Positions 28,881 through 37,895 of a stretch of DNA of 43,157 bases are shown here, one piece after another. Under the pieces are notes generated by a model that saw only the letters and a list, made by a program, of their open reading frames with translations, had not been told where the DNA came from and searched no databases. Source of the stretch: Chara braunii (lineage: Eukaryota; Streptophyta; Charophyceae; Charales; Characeae); NCBI GenBank assembly GCA_003427395.1, contig BFEA01000967.1:59501-102657 (forward strand). Reading direction: 5' to 3'. Position 1 is the first letter of the stretch. Each line of letters opens with the position of its first letter. A program made the position numbers and the translations under genes.

Positions 28881-29615
28881 GACCTAATCCTTCGCAGCCA
28901 GGGCAATCGCGCACAACGAGGATGGCGATGGCGAAGAGCTAGATGGAGAAGGAGAAGAACCCTGGATCGCGACGGCGTGATGAAGACGCCGTAGCGTTCC
29001 ACTGCGGCGATTACCGAAAAACGAGCTACAGAGAAACCGCCTCCGTTAGCACAGGAGGCAAGGGAACAATCGACCTGGTATTTCTCTGCTGGCAGCACAT
29101 ATAGCTCGTTTTGCAGATTTCAGGGCATATAATCACACCACAAAGGGCATACTCACCTGGTTTGATGTTTACTCTGGTAAAAAAAAGAAAAAAGAAAAAA
29201 GAAAAAAGAAAAAGAAACAAGGACTTTTTCCGACAAACCTGTGGACACGATTGCTGTCAGATTCATCCAGGTCCAGGCTTAATTTATGTCAGATGCATTT
29301 TTTTTCTTTTTTGTTTTTGTCAGATGCTTTTTCTTTTTTCTTTTTCTTTCTCGTTTTTTTTGTCAGATGCATTTGGGAAATTGCCAGTTTGTTCTTTTTT
29401 TTGCCCACACTACCGGTAGCACTTTCGAGAATGCATCAGACCGTAATTTAAGCCACACCTGTATGCATCTGGCCGCAAATTCCGTCCACAAACAAGTACA
29501 AAAGTCCTAGAGTGAGTGTGCCCTCAGAGTGGTCAAAATTAGAGTGGGAAAAAAAGAAAGAAAAAAAAACAAAAAAATTGCAGAGGGATCCGTTTGTGCC
29601 ACGGTGTCAAAAACT
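28881..29615. other. Non-coding stretch with TGTCAGATGC repeats
   Basis: No gene is recognised. TGTCAGATGC occurs three times (about 29286, 29319, 29360), separated by T tracts. An A/G-rich tract lies at 29178-29218. Confidence 0.6.
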
Positions 29616-29624
29616 AAAAGGGCA

Positions 29625-29822
29625 ATACCTTTCTCGGCCTTTTGGCTAAGATCAAGTGTAGTATCTGTTCTGATCAGCTTAATATCTGATCCGTGGTCCA
29701 TCGGGCCACATGATATTAAATTAATTTTTCAGGGCTACGGAGGGGTCATAGGGGTAGGCTTGCCTGCTCGACTCCTCCAGCGTTGCCTTCGTCTTGCACT
29801 GCAGCGAAGCGTGGCGCGGCCC
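29625..29822 (+). ncRNA. U2: U2 snRNA, full length, possibly a retrocopy
   Basis: It begins ATACCTTTCTCGGCCTTTTG, the canonical U2 5' end, then GATCAAGTGTAGTATCTG with the GTAGTA branch-point recognition sequence. Stem-loop II, the Sm-site-like AATTTTTC and two 3' stem-loops (GGAGGGGTC with GACTCCTCC, then GCGTTGCC...GGCGC) follow. The length of about 198 nt fits plant U2. U2 pairs with the intron branch point in the spliceosome. Against an active gene: no plant upstream sequence element (RTCCCACATCG type) or TATA box is evident before it, and it is followed at once by an A7G-patterned tail of about 35 bases. AAAAGGGC occurs before the 5' end (29616-29623) and after the tail (29854-29861), as expected for an L1-mediated retrocopy. 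Confidence 0.85.
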
Positions 29823-29861
29823 AAAAAAAGAAAAAAAGAAAAAAAGAAAAAAAAAAAGGGC

Positions 29862-29936
29862 GGCATTTTGGTACACCTACGAGCTTTTGAAATGCACACC
29901 CAAGCTCGAATCCAGATGCAAAAATCAGACGATCAG
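29862..29936. other. Short non-coding stretch before family 2 element
   Basis: No gene is visible. AAGCTCGAATCCAGATGC resembles inner arm words of the foldback elements, so this may be an additional eroded arm. Confidence 0.3.
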
Positions 29937-30103
29937 GGCCGAGGTCCAACTAGCGATGGGAATAGGATCAAACTCCTGAATCGGGATGTGTTTTATGCAG
30001 AGATACAGAATAGCAGTTCAATCTAGATCTCCTGCCCCTCTCCACAAACACGTCCAGATTCAGGCATTCAGTCCGACCCTCTTTGCTAGTGGGACCACGC
30101 CCC
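29937..30103. mobile_element. Foldback element, family 2, copy 3
   Basis: The left arm GGGCCGAGGTCCAACTAGCG...CTCCTGAATCGGGATGTGTTT pairs with the right arm AAACACGTCCAGATTCAGGC...CCCTCTTTGCTAGTGGGACC. It is the best-preserved copy of the family, about 165 bases with a loop of about 50. Confidence 0.8.
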
Positions 30104-30444
30104 AGCGCAAAAACATTCATTCCGAATAACTCAGGGCCGGTCAGTTCAGTGATGATATCTCAAAGCCATCGCCCTGTTTAAAAAAACGGAAAAAAAAAGA
30201 GGGGGAAAAAGGCGGCGCATTTTGCGCGGGGAGCTGTGCCTGGGACCAGTGATTTCAAAAAAGCGCGGCAAACCCGGAATGAGGACATAGGGCCTCGCCG
30301 CCTTACTAGCAAAACGAGGAACAATGAGTGTGCATCTTCCCAAAGAAGGTGGAATAATTCATGCATTACTACGAATAGTAATGGAGGGAGGGCCAGGTTC
30401 TGCGGGAACACGCGCTCACCGTTTCTTTTTTTTTTTTTTTTTTT
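30104..30444. other. Non-coding stretch ending in a T tract
   Basis: No gene is recognised. The T tract at about 30426-30444 is the poly(A) tail of the adjacent U6 sequence on the other strand. Confidence 0.5.
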
Positions 30445-30530
30445 GACCATTTCTCGATTTATGCGTGTCATCCTTGCGCAGGGGCCGTGCTAATCTTCTC
30501 TGTACCGTTCCAATTTTAACGGATGTCCCG
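30445..30530 (-). pseudogene. U6: U6 snRNA retrocopy with poly(A)
   Basis: On the minus strand it reads GGGACATCCG, AAAATTGGAACG, the invariant ACAGAGAAGATTAGCA, CCCCTGCGCAAGGATGACAC and AAATCGAGAAATGGTC, close to plant U6 throughout. The first about 10 bases of U6 are missing, and a family 2 foldback element takes their place. A genuine U6 gene ends in a T run that stops RNA polymerase III. Here the 3' end is followed by about 18 A, the mark of reverse transcription of an adenylated RNA. I therefore call it a retropseudogene, although its body is well preserved. Confidence 0.85.
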
Positions 30531-30628
30531 GGGCTAGGTCCCACTTGAACGAATTAAGAGATACTGACCGTAGATAGCAAAGATCAACGGGCCAAATCTC
30601 CTAATTTGCGCAAGTGGGACCTTGCCCC
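30530..30628. mobile_element. Foldback element, family 2, short copy
   Basis: GGGGCTAGGTCCCACTTG at the left pairs with CAAGTGGGACCTTGCCCC at the right, with about 60 bases between. The arm is a shortened form of the family 2 consensus. It meets the 5' end of the U6 retrocopy. Confidence 0.65.
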
Positions 30629-30850
30629 CCGGAGGCCCATGCTTGCACTGAAGTGGCCTCGCTCCACCACTTTTTTTTTTTTTTTTTTTTTTGGAGAATG
30701 TCGATATTCATTCCTTTTGAGAGACAGGGGCCCGGGAACGCACCCCACAAATCAAACCGGTACACACATGCTCGGGCCTTTATTTATTTTTTTATTTTTT
30801 TTTTCTTATACTCTTCTCTCAATTTTTCCTCACACTACCTACCTACCACT
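30629..30850. other. Non-coding stretch
   Basis: No gene is visible. It contains T tracts at about 30670-30692 and 30780-30802. CATGCTCGGGCCTTTA at about 30766 is nearly repeated as TATGCTTGGGCCTTTA at about 31164, on either side of the SINE, and may mark a duplication. Confidence 0.4.
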
Positions 30851-30854
30851 ACTC

Positions 30855-31163
30855 CTACCTATAGGCATACGGGGAAACCCGTAGCATACCAGAGCCGTGT
30901 TTTTACGGCCCCTCGAGCCTGCAGGATACGGGCCAGCCGACGGCCAGTAGCACCAGGGATAAAGCGGACCAATCCCCCGTGCCTCCCCTCAGGCCCCTCC
31001 CCTACGAACATAGCAGACTCTGTTTGATGCCGATCGGCGAGTGGTCTATCTCTTGGGTAGCGGGTGCCAAGTAAGCCCAGGAAGTCATGAGGCCAATGGG
31101 GATTGAACCCATGACCTCCTGAATGCCACTTGCGAGCCTTACCAACTGAGCTAAGCCGCTGGA
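30855..31163 (-). mobile_element. tRNA-derived SINE, copy 1
   Basis: Transcription direction is leftwards. The head (31163-31091) is tRNA-like with box A GGCTTAGCTCAGTTGGT and box B GGGTTCAATCC. The body runs through AGGGGAGGGGCCTGAGGGGAG to a tail at about 30862-30885 with GCTACGGGTTTCCCCGTA. A second copy with the same order of words lies at 39885-40300. SINEs depend on LINE machinery for movement. Confidence 0.8.
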
Positions 31164-31399
31164 TATGCTTGGGCCTTTACCAGTCCAGTGTCCCTCAACG
31201 AAAGAATCTCCAAAAAAAAATAAAAAAGAATTGAGGTTGCCGCTAAAATGGCCAAATGACTTCTGTTCACCAAGGACTGGGAGACATTCCGTTCTCTACC
31301 TCAACAGGCTTCTCTCTTCCGGTTCTCCGTCAAGGGGGGGAGCTACAGCGCTCCCCATGACCTGCTGTGGAGAGAAGCCAGGATGAAAAGCACAGCCTG
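31164..31399. other. Non-coding stretch
   Basis: No gene is recognised. GGCCAAATGACTTCTGTTCA and similar sequence may be part of a decayed LINE, but I cannot show it. Confidence 0.3.
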
Positions 31400-31712
31400 C
31401 CTTTTGCAGTAAGCTTGACTAATCTGGATTCTCTATCCCAGGTGTCCCCAAACCATTCTCCCACTTGGGGTATACTTCCTCTGTTGGCCCTCCGAACCCA
31501 ATCACTAGTAATTGTGATCCTAATGTTATAAGTTATCAGGTTCTTAAACCACCAATACCTCGCTCAGCTATCGAGTCCGAGCCTCGGCCGACCGGTACGC
31601 TCATCCGTGCCGAGGCTCGGACTACCGGGCGCAGGCATCCCGAACGTCCATGTGAGACAGACGAAAAAAACGGAAAGAAAACAAAGAAAAAAAACAAAGA
31701 AATAAGAAAAAT
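31400..31712 (+). pseudogene. 3' fragment of a second LINE, opposite orientation
   Basis: On the plus strand 31540-31575 translates to VLKPPIPRS, closely matching AIKPPVPRS, which the minus-strand LINE encodes near its C-terminus at about 32215-32245. The similarity includes the bases around AAACCACCA-TACCTCGCTCAG. An A-rich tail follows at 31665-31712. The two LINE ends face each other across the N gap. The extent to the left is uncertain. Confidence 0.5.
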
Positions 31713-31758
31713 AAATGGTTCATTCCCGCTGCCTGCTGTAGGAAGGCTTCCGAAAGGC

Positions 31759-31820
31759 AAAGCGGGAATGAATCTTCCCGCGAATCTTCCCACTTTCGCG
31801 GGAAGATTCATTCCCGCTTT
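31759..31820. repeat. Perfect 26-bp inverted repeat with 10-base loop
   Basis: The left arm 31759-31784 starts AAAGCGGGAATGAATC and ends CCCGCGAA. The right arm 31795-31820 is its exact complement. A third, partial occurrence (GGTTCATTCCCGC) lies at 31717-31729. The hairpin sits between the LINE tail and the GA tract before the assembly gap. Confidence 0.9.
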
Positions 31821-31832
31821 GTGATTCGAAAG

Positions 31833-31836
<4 letters not shown>

Positions 31837-31876
<40 letters not shown>

Positions 31877-32083
31877 NNNNNNNNNNNNNNNNNNNNNNNN
31901 NNNNNNNNNNNNNNNNNNNNNNNNNNNNNNNNNNNNNNNNNNNNNNNNNNNNNNNNNNNNNNNNNNNNNNNNNNNNNNNNNNNNNNNNNNNNNNNNNNNN
32001 NNNNNNNNNNNNNNNNNNNNNNNNNNNNNNNNNNNNNNNNNNNNNNNNNNNNNNNNNNNNNNNNNNNNNNNNNNNNNNNNNNN
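31837..32083. repeat. GA microsatellite and 207-base assembly gap
   Basis: (AG)n at 31837-31876 runs into N from 31877 to 32083. As with the other gap, assembly failed within a GA repeat. Confidence 0.95.
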
Positions 32084-32129
32084 TTTCTTTTTTGATCGTG
32101 TGTCGTCCCTACAGAAGCGGGGCCCGGCA

Positions 32130-32332
32130 TTGGCGCTACGACCGGGCCTGCCCTTGGCTGACCAGCCTGAGGCTGCGGCGCGTATACAGGAAGGCCTGCG
32201 GCCGAACACTGAGCGAGGTACTGGTGGTTTAATAGCGTTGTCCGATATAAACCTGCTTTTCAAGAGTTGATAATTTCTGTCATCCCAAATTATCTTCATA
32301 ATGATAGCCCGGACTGCCTGAGCTACGTACAA
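32130..32332 (-). pseudogene. LINE ORF2 C-terminal tail
   Basis: The frame holds a WDDRN motif and IKPPVPRS. Plant L1 elements commonly have an IW-x-RN type segment after the zinc-binding domain. The frame continues the preceding LINE fragment after a break and ends in the assembly gap. Confidence 0.5.
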
Positions 32333-32434
32333 CCATTTCTTTTCTTCCGAGTTTGCAACATTGTGGGTGCCATTCGGAATCCACTCGTCAGATCAGGTAA
32401 ATTTCCTATTCGTGATCCTATCCCAATGTTGTAT

Positions 32435-33037
32435 CTACCAATCCCAGATTCTTCTCGAGGCCGGGAAAGTCAACCATAGATGACACGAGTCTTCCCACAT
32501 CCACTTACAGCGTACACAGCTGGCAGGGATGTCCATCCCCTTGGATACCAGGCATACCGCTGAGGGTGTCGCCATCATGGACTGCAGCCACATAATACTT
32601 GATAAACGTTGTGAAGGTAGCTGCTTGAAGTGCGTCCAAAGGGAGTACAGTTGTTCTTCCGATAGTTGCAAACATCCTTGATTCAATCTCCGCTTGGCTA
32701 CCACCTCTAATGGAGGTTTCTTCACTTTTTTCCTTAACCATCTCGTACCTTCTTTTGTTGAGAACTGATCTAGCCCCAATGTTCTCTGTTTCTGGGTATG
32801 CCACCATCCAAGTTTCCGACAGTCTGAAGGAGCACTCACCAAGGGTATCAGACCGACCGGGAGGGAGGCCACCGTAATCAGGGGACCTCCCCCCTGCAGT
32901 CTCTGGGTTCTTGTTCTCACTATTACTTCTGAGTAGCCTTTCAAGGAGGACAACCTCAGTTTTTCCCCTTCCACCAGGGTCTTGCTATAAGCGAAGTCTG
33001 TTGGCCGGTGCTGCCCATCCCTCGTCTCCCAGCTCAT
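32435..33037 (-). pseudogene. LINE ORF2, zinc-binding (zf-RVT-like) segment
   Basis: The 200-residue frame ends with CVRCKWMWEDSCHLWLTF followed by SRRIWDW. The zf-RVT domain found after plant L1 RTs has the pattern CxxC...ExxxHLxxxC..SRxxW, which fits apart from the last Cys, here Phe. The preceding residues are helical and unremarkable. Confidence 0.7.
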
Positions 33038-33422
33038 CTGTGATTTGAAGCACCGAGTCTTGCTGGGGTTGTGACATTAACCACAGTCCTCCCCCCGGAA
33101 TTACAGTTTCGGTCAGCAATACAATCCAACTATGAGGGATGGCCTTCTGGATTTCCTCCAATCTGGTAGCAACATGTCTGAGTCTCCCCAGTTTGTCTTC
33201 GATTAGAGTCGTTTCCTTTCATTTCTTACCCCTCTCATCCCATATGTCCCTAACCCGCACTATCCCTTTTTCTACCCACGCTCTCCCAAAGTTCCCGGCT
33301 GAGTCATAAGCTGAGAAGGGGGTTCCTGCGACATTCACTATTAGGGGGTTCTCAAATAGAATCTGATTCAGGACTGACTCCTTAGTGTTAGGGCTCTCTC
33401 TTTCTGATGGAAATAATTTCTG

Positions 33423-34013
33423 TCAGGCGGTCAGAATATTGCTCCAGAATATCGATCTCACTTTTCGATTAACATAAGAGCGAATTAGTAGGCAAGCCAA
33501 TGCATTCTCTGGTCTACTCAGATTCCATTCAGTACTTAGTATATAGATGGTCAGGGATAGCCAGGGGGACCGGGGATCTTCCAGTAAGGCTTTAACTGGC
33601 CATTTGGCCAGCAGAGATATATTATGTTGTTTTGGTTCTAGTAAGCCCAGGCCGCCTTCAGCCCTGGTAAGACACACCGACTCCCACGCCACTTTAGAGA
33701 AAAAACTTTGGTTCTCCTCTGCTTCAGGCTTCCACAGCAGTCTGGCCGCCGCTTTCTTGATGTCTTTGTAGGCTTTATCATCGAGAAGGTGTATAGATAG
33801 TATGAACCATAATACTGCCAAGCCTGCAGCCTGGATGACCAATGCCCTTCCTAGCAGAGATAAATGGTGTTTATGGCTCCAGCTTGATAACCTGCTCACA
33901 AATATTTCAACCAAGATCGAGTTTTGAAACTCGGAGTTATTAAAAAGTGCCACCTGCACACCTAAAAAATTTTCTGAAGACTCAGCCGACACTTGTTTCA
34001 ATCCCCACTCCAC
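33423..34013 (-). pseudogene. LINE ORF2, region downstream of RT
   Basis: Residues such as LSLLGRALVIQAAGLAVLWF, KKAAARLLW and GGLGLLEPKQHNISLLAKW are typical of the connection region of plant L1 ORF2 (consensus LSLAGR..LI..V....YW, GGLGI.D....N.ALL.KW). The frame is open for 196 codons and then stops. Confidence 0.85.
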
Positions 34014-34055
34014 CTGAAGTTCATAGTCTCTAGGTAGGAAGTAAGTAAATTTATT

Positions 34056-34880
34056 CTAGTTAATCGAGGCCTCAGAGAGTTCGCAATATGTGTTAAGTAC
34101 TTTCCTCAGTGCGATCAGTAATGGCTTGCTGTTTACGCTTGCTATCGTTAGGTCATCGACCAAGGCTCCTCCTTTCCACTGAAGTTGGTTGTGGAGTCTA
34201 AGACCTTCAATTTGATCTTTATGTCTGATGTTGTCTAACAAGACTTTCATATGAATTACGAAAAGCAAGGGGGCCAAGGGGCAGCCTTGCCGAAGGGATC
34301 TTGACAGGTCAAATTGTTGGGATTTGTATCCGTTAACCATAACTGAGGCAGTAGCAGTAGAGTACATCATAGCGACCCAGGTGGAGAAGTTTTCCCCAAA
34401 GCCCATATGTTTAAGGGTGGTCATCACAAAGGCCCATCCAACCCTGTCGTAGGCTTTTTCCATGTCTAGAAGGAGGACTGCGACATTCTGGTTTCCGGCA
34501 GTAATTATTTTCAGAGCTTGTATTGTTGCGGCAATGTTATCCATAATGGACCTATGTTTCACGAAGGCGCCCTGTTCTTTCTGTATCAGATCGAGAAGGT
34601 ATCTAGAAAGTCGCAGTGTCAGTGTTTTCGCTAATATCTTATACGATACATTTAAAACTGAGATAGGGCGCCAATTCCTAATCTCAGCCTTATCCCCTTT
34701 CTTGTAAATCAGCGTGATAATCCCATTCATCATACCTTTCATCAGCTTCCTACCTTTTAGTACCCCATTATAGCAATTGACCAGATACGGACCGATTTGT
34801 GGTCAAATTGCCAAATAGACTTCTACTGGTAGACCATCATCCCCTGGGCATTTTCCTTTTGCCATCTGTTTGGCCGCTTG
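34056..34880 (-). pseudogene. LINE ORF2, reverse transcriptase
   Basis: The frame carries GKCPGDDGLPVEVY, then after one stop ITLIYKKGD, IRNWRPISVLNVSYKILAK, LLDMEKAYDRVGW, RQGCPLAPLLFVI and the catalytic box ALVDDLTI. These are RT motifs 0 to 5 of the L1 clade. The active-site box has Val before the two Asp. It is broken at both ends. Confidence 0.92.
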
Positions 34881-34897
34881 TAACAATTCCTTTGCTG

Positions 34898-35485
34898 TCA
34901 CCGGTCTGTCAAAATCAAGTCTGGCTGCCATATGGATTGTGGCCTGGGTAAGATCCCAGAAGTCAGAGTTTTTTCTCGGGTCATATCCATATTATCAAAC
35001 AGGCGCCTTGTTGTGAGGATATCCTGAAAGTAAAGTCTTGCATACTCACACATCTGATGAACATCATCAGTGATCGTTTGTTGAACCGTGAAATGAGCTA
35101 ATTGGTTCATGGAGAGTCTGGTTTTCTGCAGAATTAGTCTGCGGAAAATTTCTTTCGTCATTCTGTCTCCTGTAATTATGTTACGTTGGGTTAGCCACTG
35201 CGACCACTGTTCCTGTTTTTTTATTTCAATCTTTTCGAGTGCCTGAATTTTTGGTTTTCTTTTCGCTGTCCAGTAAGCGTCGGAAACTGGGTGTTTACCC
35301 AGTTCTGTTTCTGCTTTCTGAATTTCATTTATCAGGCAGGTTCTCTCTCTTATTGCTTTGATTCTAGAGATGTTGCTTAGGGTCCCTTGTAGGATCCTAA
35401 AGCCCACCTCCAACCATTGATTTTCTTCTTCAAATAGGACATGGGCTTGCGGCCACTGTTCCAGGTGATTCTTATTCCAATCCAC
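34898..35485 (-). pseudogene. LINE ORF2, segment between endonuclease and RT
   Basis: This 195-residue frame is rich in Lys, Arg, Glu and Gln and lies between endonuclease and RT, where L1 ORF2 has a helical linker. RTCLINEIQKAE and LARLYFQDIL-like words match the style of the region. It is separated from RT by a stop and a frame change. Confidence 0.7.
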
Positions 35486-35697
35486 AACCCCCTTACCACT
35501 GAGATGATTTGTATTAAACTTGAAATAAGAAGGTCCAAAAACTTTCGTTAGTGGAAGGTCAAATTCAGCATAACAGTCATTTCGTCAAAACGGACATATT
35601 ATATTTTTTGAACGAAATCAAAATTGTTTTTTTTTGCCAAAATTCGGTCAGAATTTTTTGCTCCTGGGGGTACGGCGTTCCCAGAACGTCGGACCCC

Positions 35698-36266
35698 CTA
35701 CATGTATCTGGTCTGTGTTTTAATTGGTGTCGCCATTGGACTATCTAATCCGAGGTTCAGTACGAAGTTCCAGTCTGCGTCTAGTATCAGGTGGTCTGAC
35801 TTTGGGATTAGGCCTGGAAGTCCGGTAATAAAATGTACGCGTTCATTGTATTCTGTTGGGAGATAAAGGGACATGATCGTCCAATCCTCCTCTCCCACTG
35901 AGAGTTTTACCCATACCCAGCATCACCATATGTCAACCAAATGATCTATTATTGTAGTATCCAAGTTCTTGTGAATTAAGATTCATGTTCCACCGCAAGT
36001 TCTGGTTTCTCCTTGCAGCCCTCTTGCTGGAGCCCAAAATTGTGGACCAGAACACCAAGCAGCCTCAGAGGTAAGCCTCCGTGCATCAAGTTTTGATTCC
36101 TGGATGCGATCGATAGCTGTCTTATTGTAGTGCAACCATGATTTGAGTCTGTCTGTTTGTTGTTGGTATCACAAAGTCCTCTGACGTTCCACGGCACTAT
36201 GCGTGGCTTGCCCCTAGGCAGCATAGGTTGTGGATACGCGAGCTGGGTCTTGGATCCGGCCAACAA
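35698..36266 (-). pseudogene. LINE ORF2, endonuclease, fragmented
   Basis: The start of ORF2 is marked by WNVRGL near 36190, the signature opening of L1 endonucleases. The second fragment (35898-35698) has SLYLPTE, then LPGLIPKSDHLILDADWNFV, matching the region where the consensus has GDFN. The two parts are in different frames and the catalytic His region is not identifiable. 35486-35697 looks like foreign or scrambled sequence. Confidence 0.75.
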
Positions 36267-36636
36267 CAGGAGTGTTCATATCCAATTGCTTACGGCGGCG
36301 AGCTTCGTCTCCCCCTTTCAAGTTTTGCTGTTCCAGCCAAGGAATACGCAAGACATTTGCGAATTTTGGCTTGAAAATTATTTCACTGTGGACCGATGTT
36401 ACCAACCATTGGGCAATGGTTTTGGCTGTCATCGTTTGTTTAAATGATATCATATGTTGGTTCTCGTTTAAGGGAAAGTCCAAAATGGACAGAGACAACC
36501 AATCCTTGTCCATTGTTGCCAACTGTTGCATCGTCATGTTATCTATCTTAGCATCTAGGAACACAAAATACAGACGAGCTCTGATTCTTTTCGCATCCTC
36601 TGCCGTGGTGCAACGAATTCGTACATTTGGAATCAC
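36214..36636 (-). pseudogene. LINE ORF1 C-terminal part
   Basis: The 140-residue frame contains AKTIAQWLVTSVHSEIIFK and a basic C-terminus. It precedes and overlaps the WNVRGL start of ORF2, where ORF1 should end. No zinc knuckle is visible. ORF1 proteins of this type bind LINE RNA. The assignment is mainly by position. Confidence 0.5.
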
Positions 36637-36640
36637 TCGT

Positions 36641-37205
36641 ACTTAAAAAAAATTCAGAATGAATGGTTTGACATTTTCCAAGATTACTTGAACGGGTAAT
36701 CTCGCTCCACCACTTACCAAAATGTGCAAAAGGGGAATGAATCTTCATATAGAACATGAAAAAATACGTCGCCAAATTTCTTTGTCTCTTGAGCGTGTGG
36801 CGAGTGGTGAAGCGAGGCTCTAGAATAATTTCTTCTGCCGACACTCGACTGTGTGATTATGCAGTGACAAGATTGCCATAGTTGGGGATCGAGCCCTGGA
36901 CCTATTGATCTATGAGCATGATGCGAACTTCGGTTTGTTTTTGTGGCCTTTTGTTTTTGCAAAAGGGTGAGGGGTTGCTCCCTAGATTTATCTCGTTGGA
37001 GGCTTGAGCACGAGTGTGGGTGCTATGGGGTTCCCGTTATACTATAATAACAATAAAAAGGGTTGAAAGACCGTCCTGTCCAAATTTGACAGGCAATTGA
37101 ATTGGTTGGGCTTACAATACAGGCAATTGAATTGGTTGGGCTTGGACCTCACGCTTCACCACTCCGTATTAGGGGAGGGCTCATAACTCCGGCATCTATG
37201 TAAGT
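36641..37205. repeat. tRNA-like and SINE-tail fragments, short duplication
   Basis: 36876-36925 on the minus strand resembles the 3' half of a tRNA (CCAGGGCTCGATCCCC). 37005-37080 resembles the tail of the local SINE family in the other orientation (GTGCTATGGGGTTCCCG). CAATTGAATTGGTTGGGCTT occurs twice, at about 37093 and 37122, and inverted near 37595. No protein gene is visible. Confidence 0.4.
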
Positions 37206-37473
37206 CTGAGAGGCTCGTTAGATACTCCTTGGGGCGTCCTCAAGGCCAAAGGAAGTTTCCCTGGGGAGTTTGAAGAAAATTTTCACCGTCGTTCCACCTA
37301 TCCTTGTTGTGGCCCCCCAAGGATGATTCCTTTTGGCCGCCAGCGGCCATTTTCATAATATTATAGTCAGTCGCAGGGTGGGGAATGCCTTGGTCCGCTG
37401 GGTGATGTCCTTCTTGCTACAGTGTGGTCCAGCTGCCGAAGGCGGGAATTTTTATTTTTTTTTATTTTTGTTA

Positions 37474-37841
37474 GAAAGGCTAATTCTTTAAGCCCTACCA
37501 ATTCAAGTACCTGTCGAATCTGGACAGGACGGCCTTTCAGGCCTCTTTTATTGTCCTATTTTTATTTTATTATATTTTTGCTAAAAAGGCTAATTCTTTA
37601 AGCCCAACCAATTCAACTAGCTAAGCGCCCGCGGTGCAAGCAGTGCGGGCCATGCCCGCAAAAATAAGAAATGTTGTGGGCAACCTGACACAGACCACTC
37701 GCATAAACCGAGACAGATTTAAAAAAAAAAAAAATGAATTATAAGCTAATAAAGAATAGCCTAAAACTGACTACGGAGTTTGGGTTTTATTGACGAATAG
37801 CTTAGCGTCCGCGGTGCAGGCGAGGCGGGCTACGCCCGCAA
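37474..37841. repeat. Two interleaved duplications near the left end of the 5 kb element
   Basis: AGGCTAATTCTTTAAGCCC occurs at about 37478 and 37585. A second pair, with core CCGCGGTGCA and flanks GCG.. and GCCCGCAA, lies at about 37625-37661 and 37803-37841. CGGCCTTTCAGGCC at about 37528 also occurs at about 39909 in the SINE tail. Confidence 0.65.
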
Positions 37842-37895
37842 CCAAAACCACCGAAACGGTAAAGAAAATACCCTCGGGTAGAGGAGACTATCATA

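Larger units (their letters stand above)
32084..36640 (-). mobile_element. L1-type non-LTR retrotransposon (LINE), broken
   Basis: Minus-strand fragments occur in the L1 order: end of ORF1 (36636-36214), apurinic-type endonuclease (36200-35700), reverse transcriptase (34880-34056), downstream region and a zinc-binding segment (about 32540-32500), then a C-terminal tail up to the N gap. Stops and frame changes separate them. The 5' part of ORF1 is missing or unrecognisable, and the 3' end falls in the gap. Such elements supply the enzymes that mobilise SINEs and snRNA retrocopies like those found here. Confidence 0.88.

Noticed and set aside
31091-31163. A functional tRNA gene on the minus strand
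   Set aside because: The promoter boxes are good, but the acceptor ends do not pair and the sequence continues into a repeated SINE body.
19530-32083. The two N runs as biological features
   Set aside because: Both follow GA microsatellites and are assembly gaps; nothing can be said of their content.
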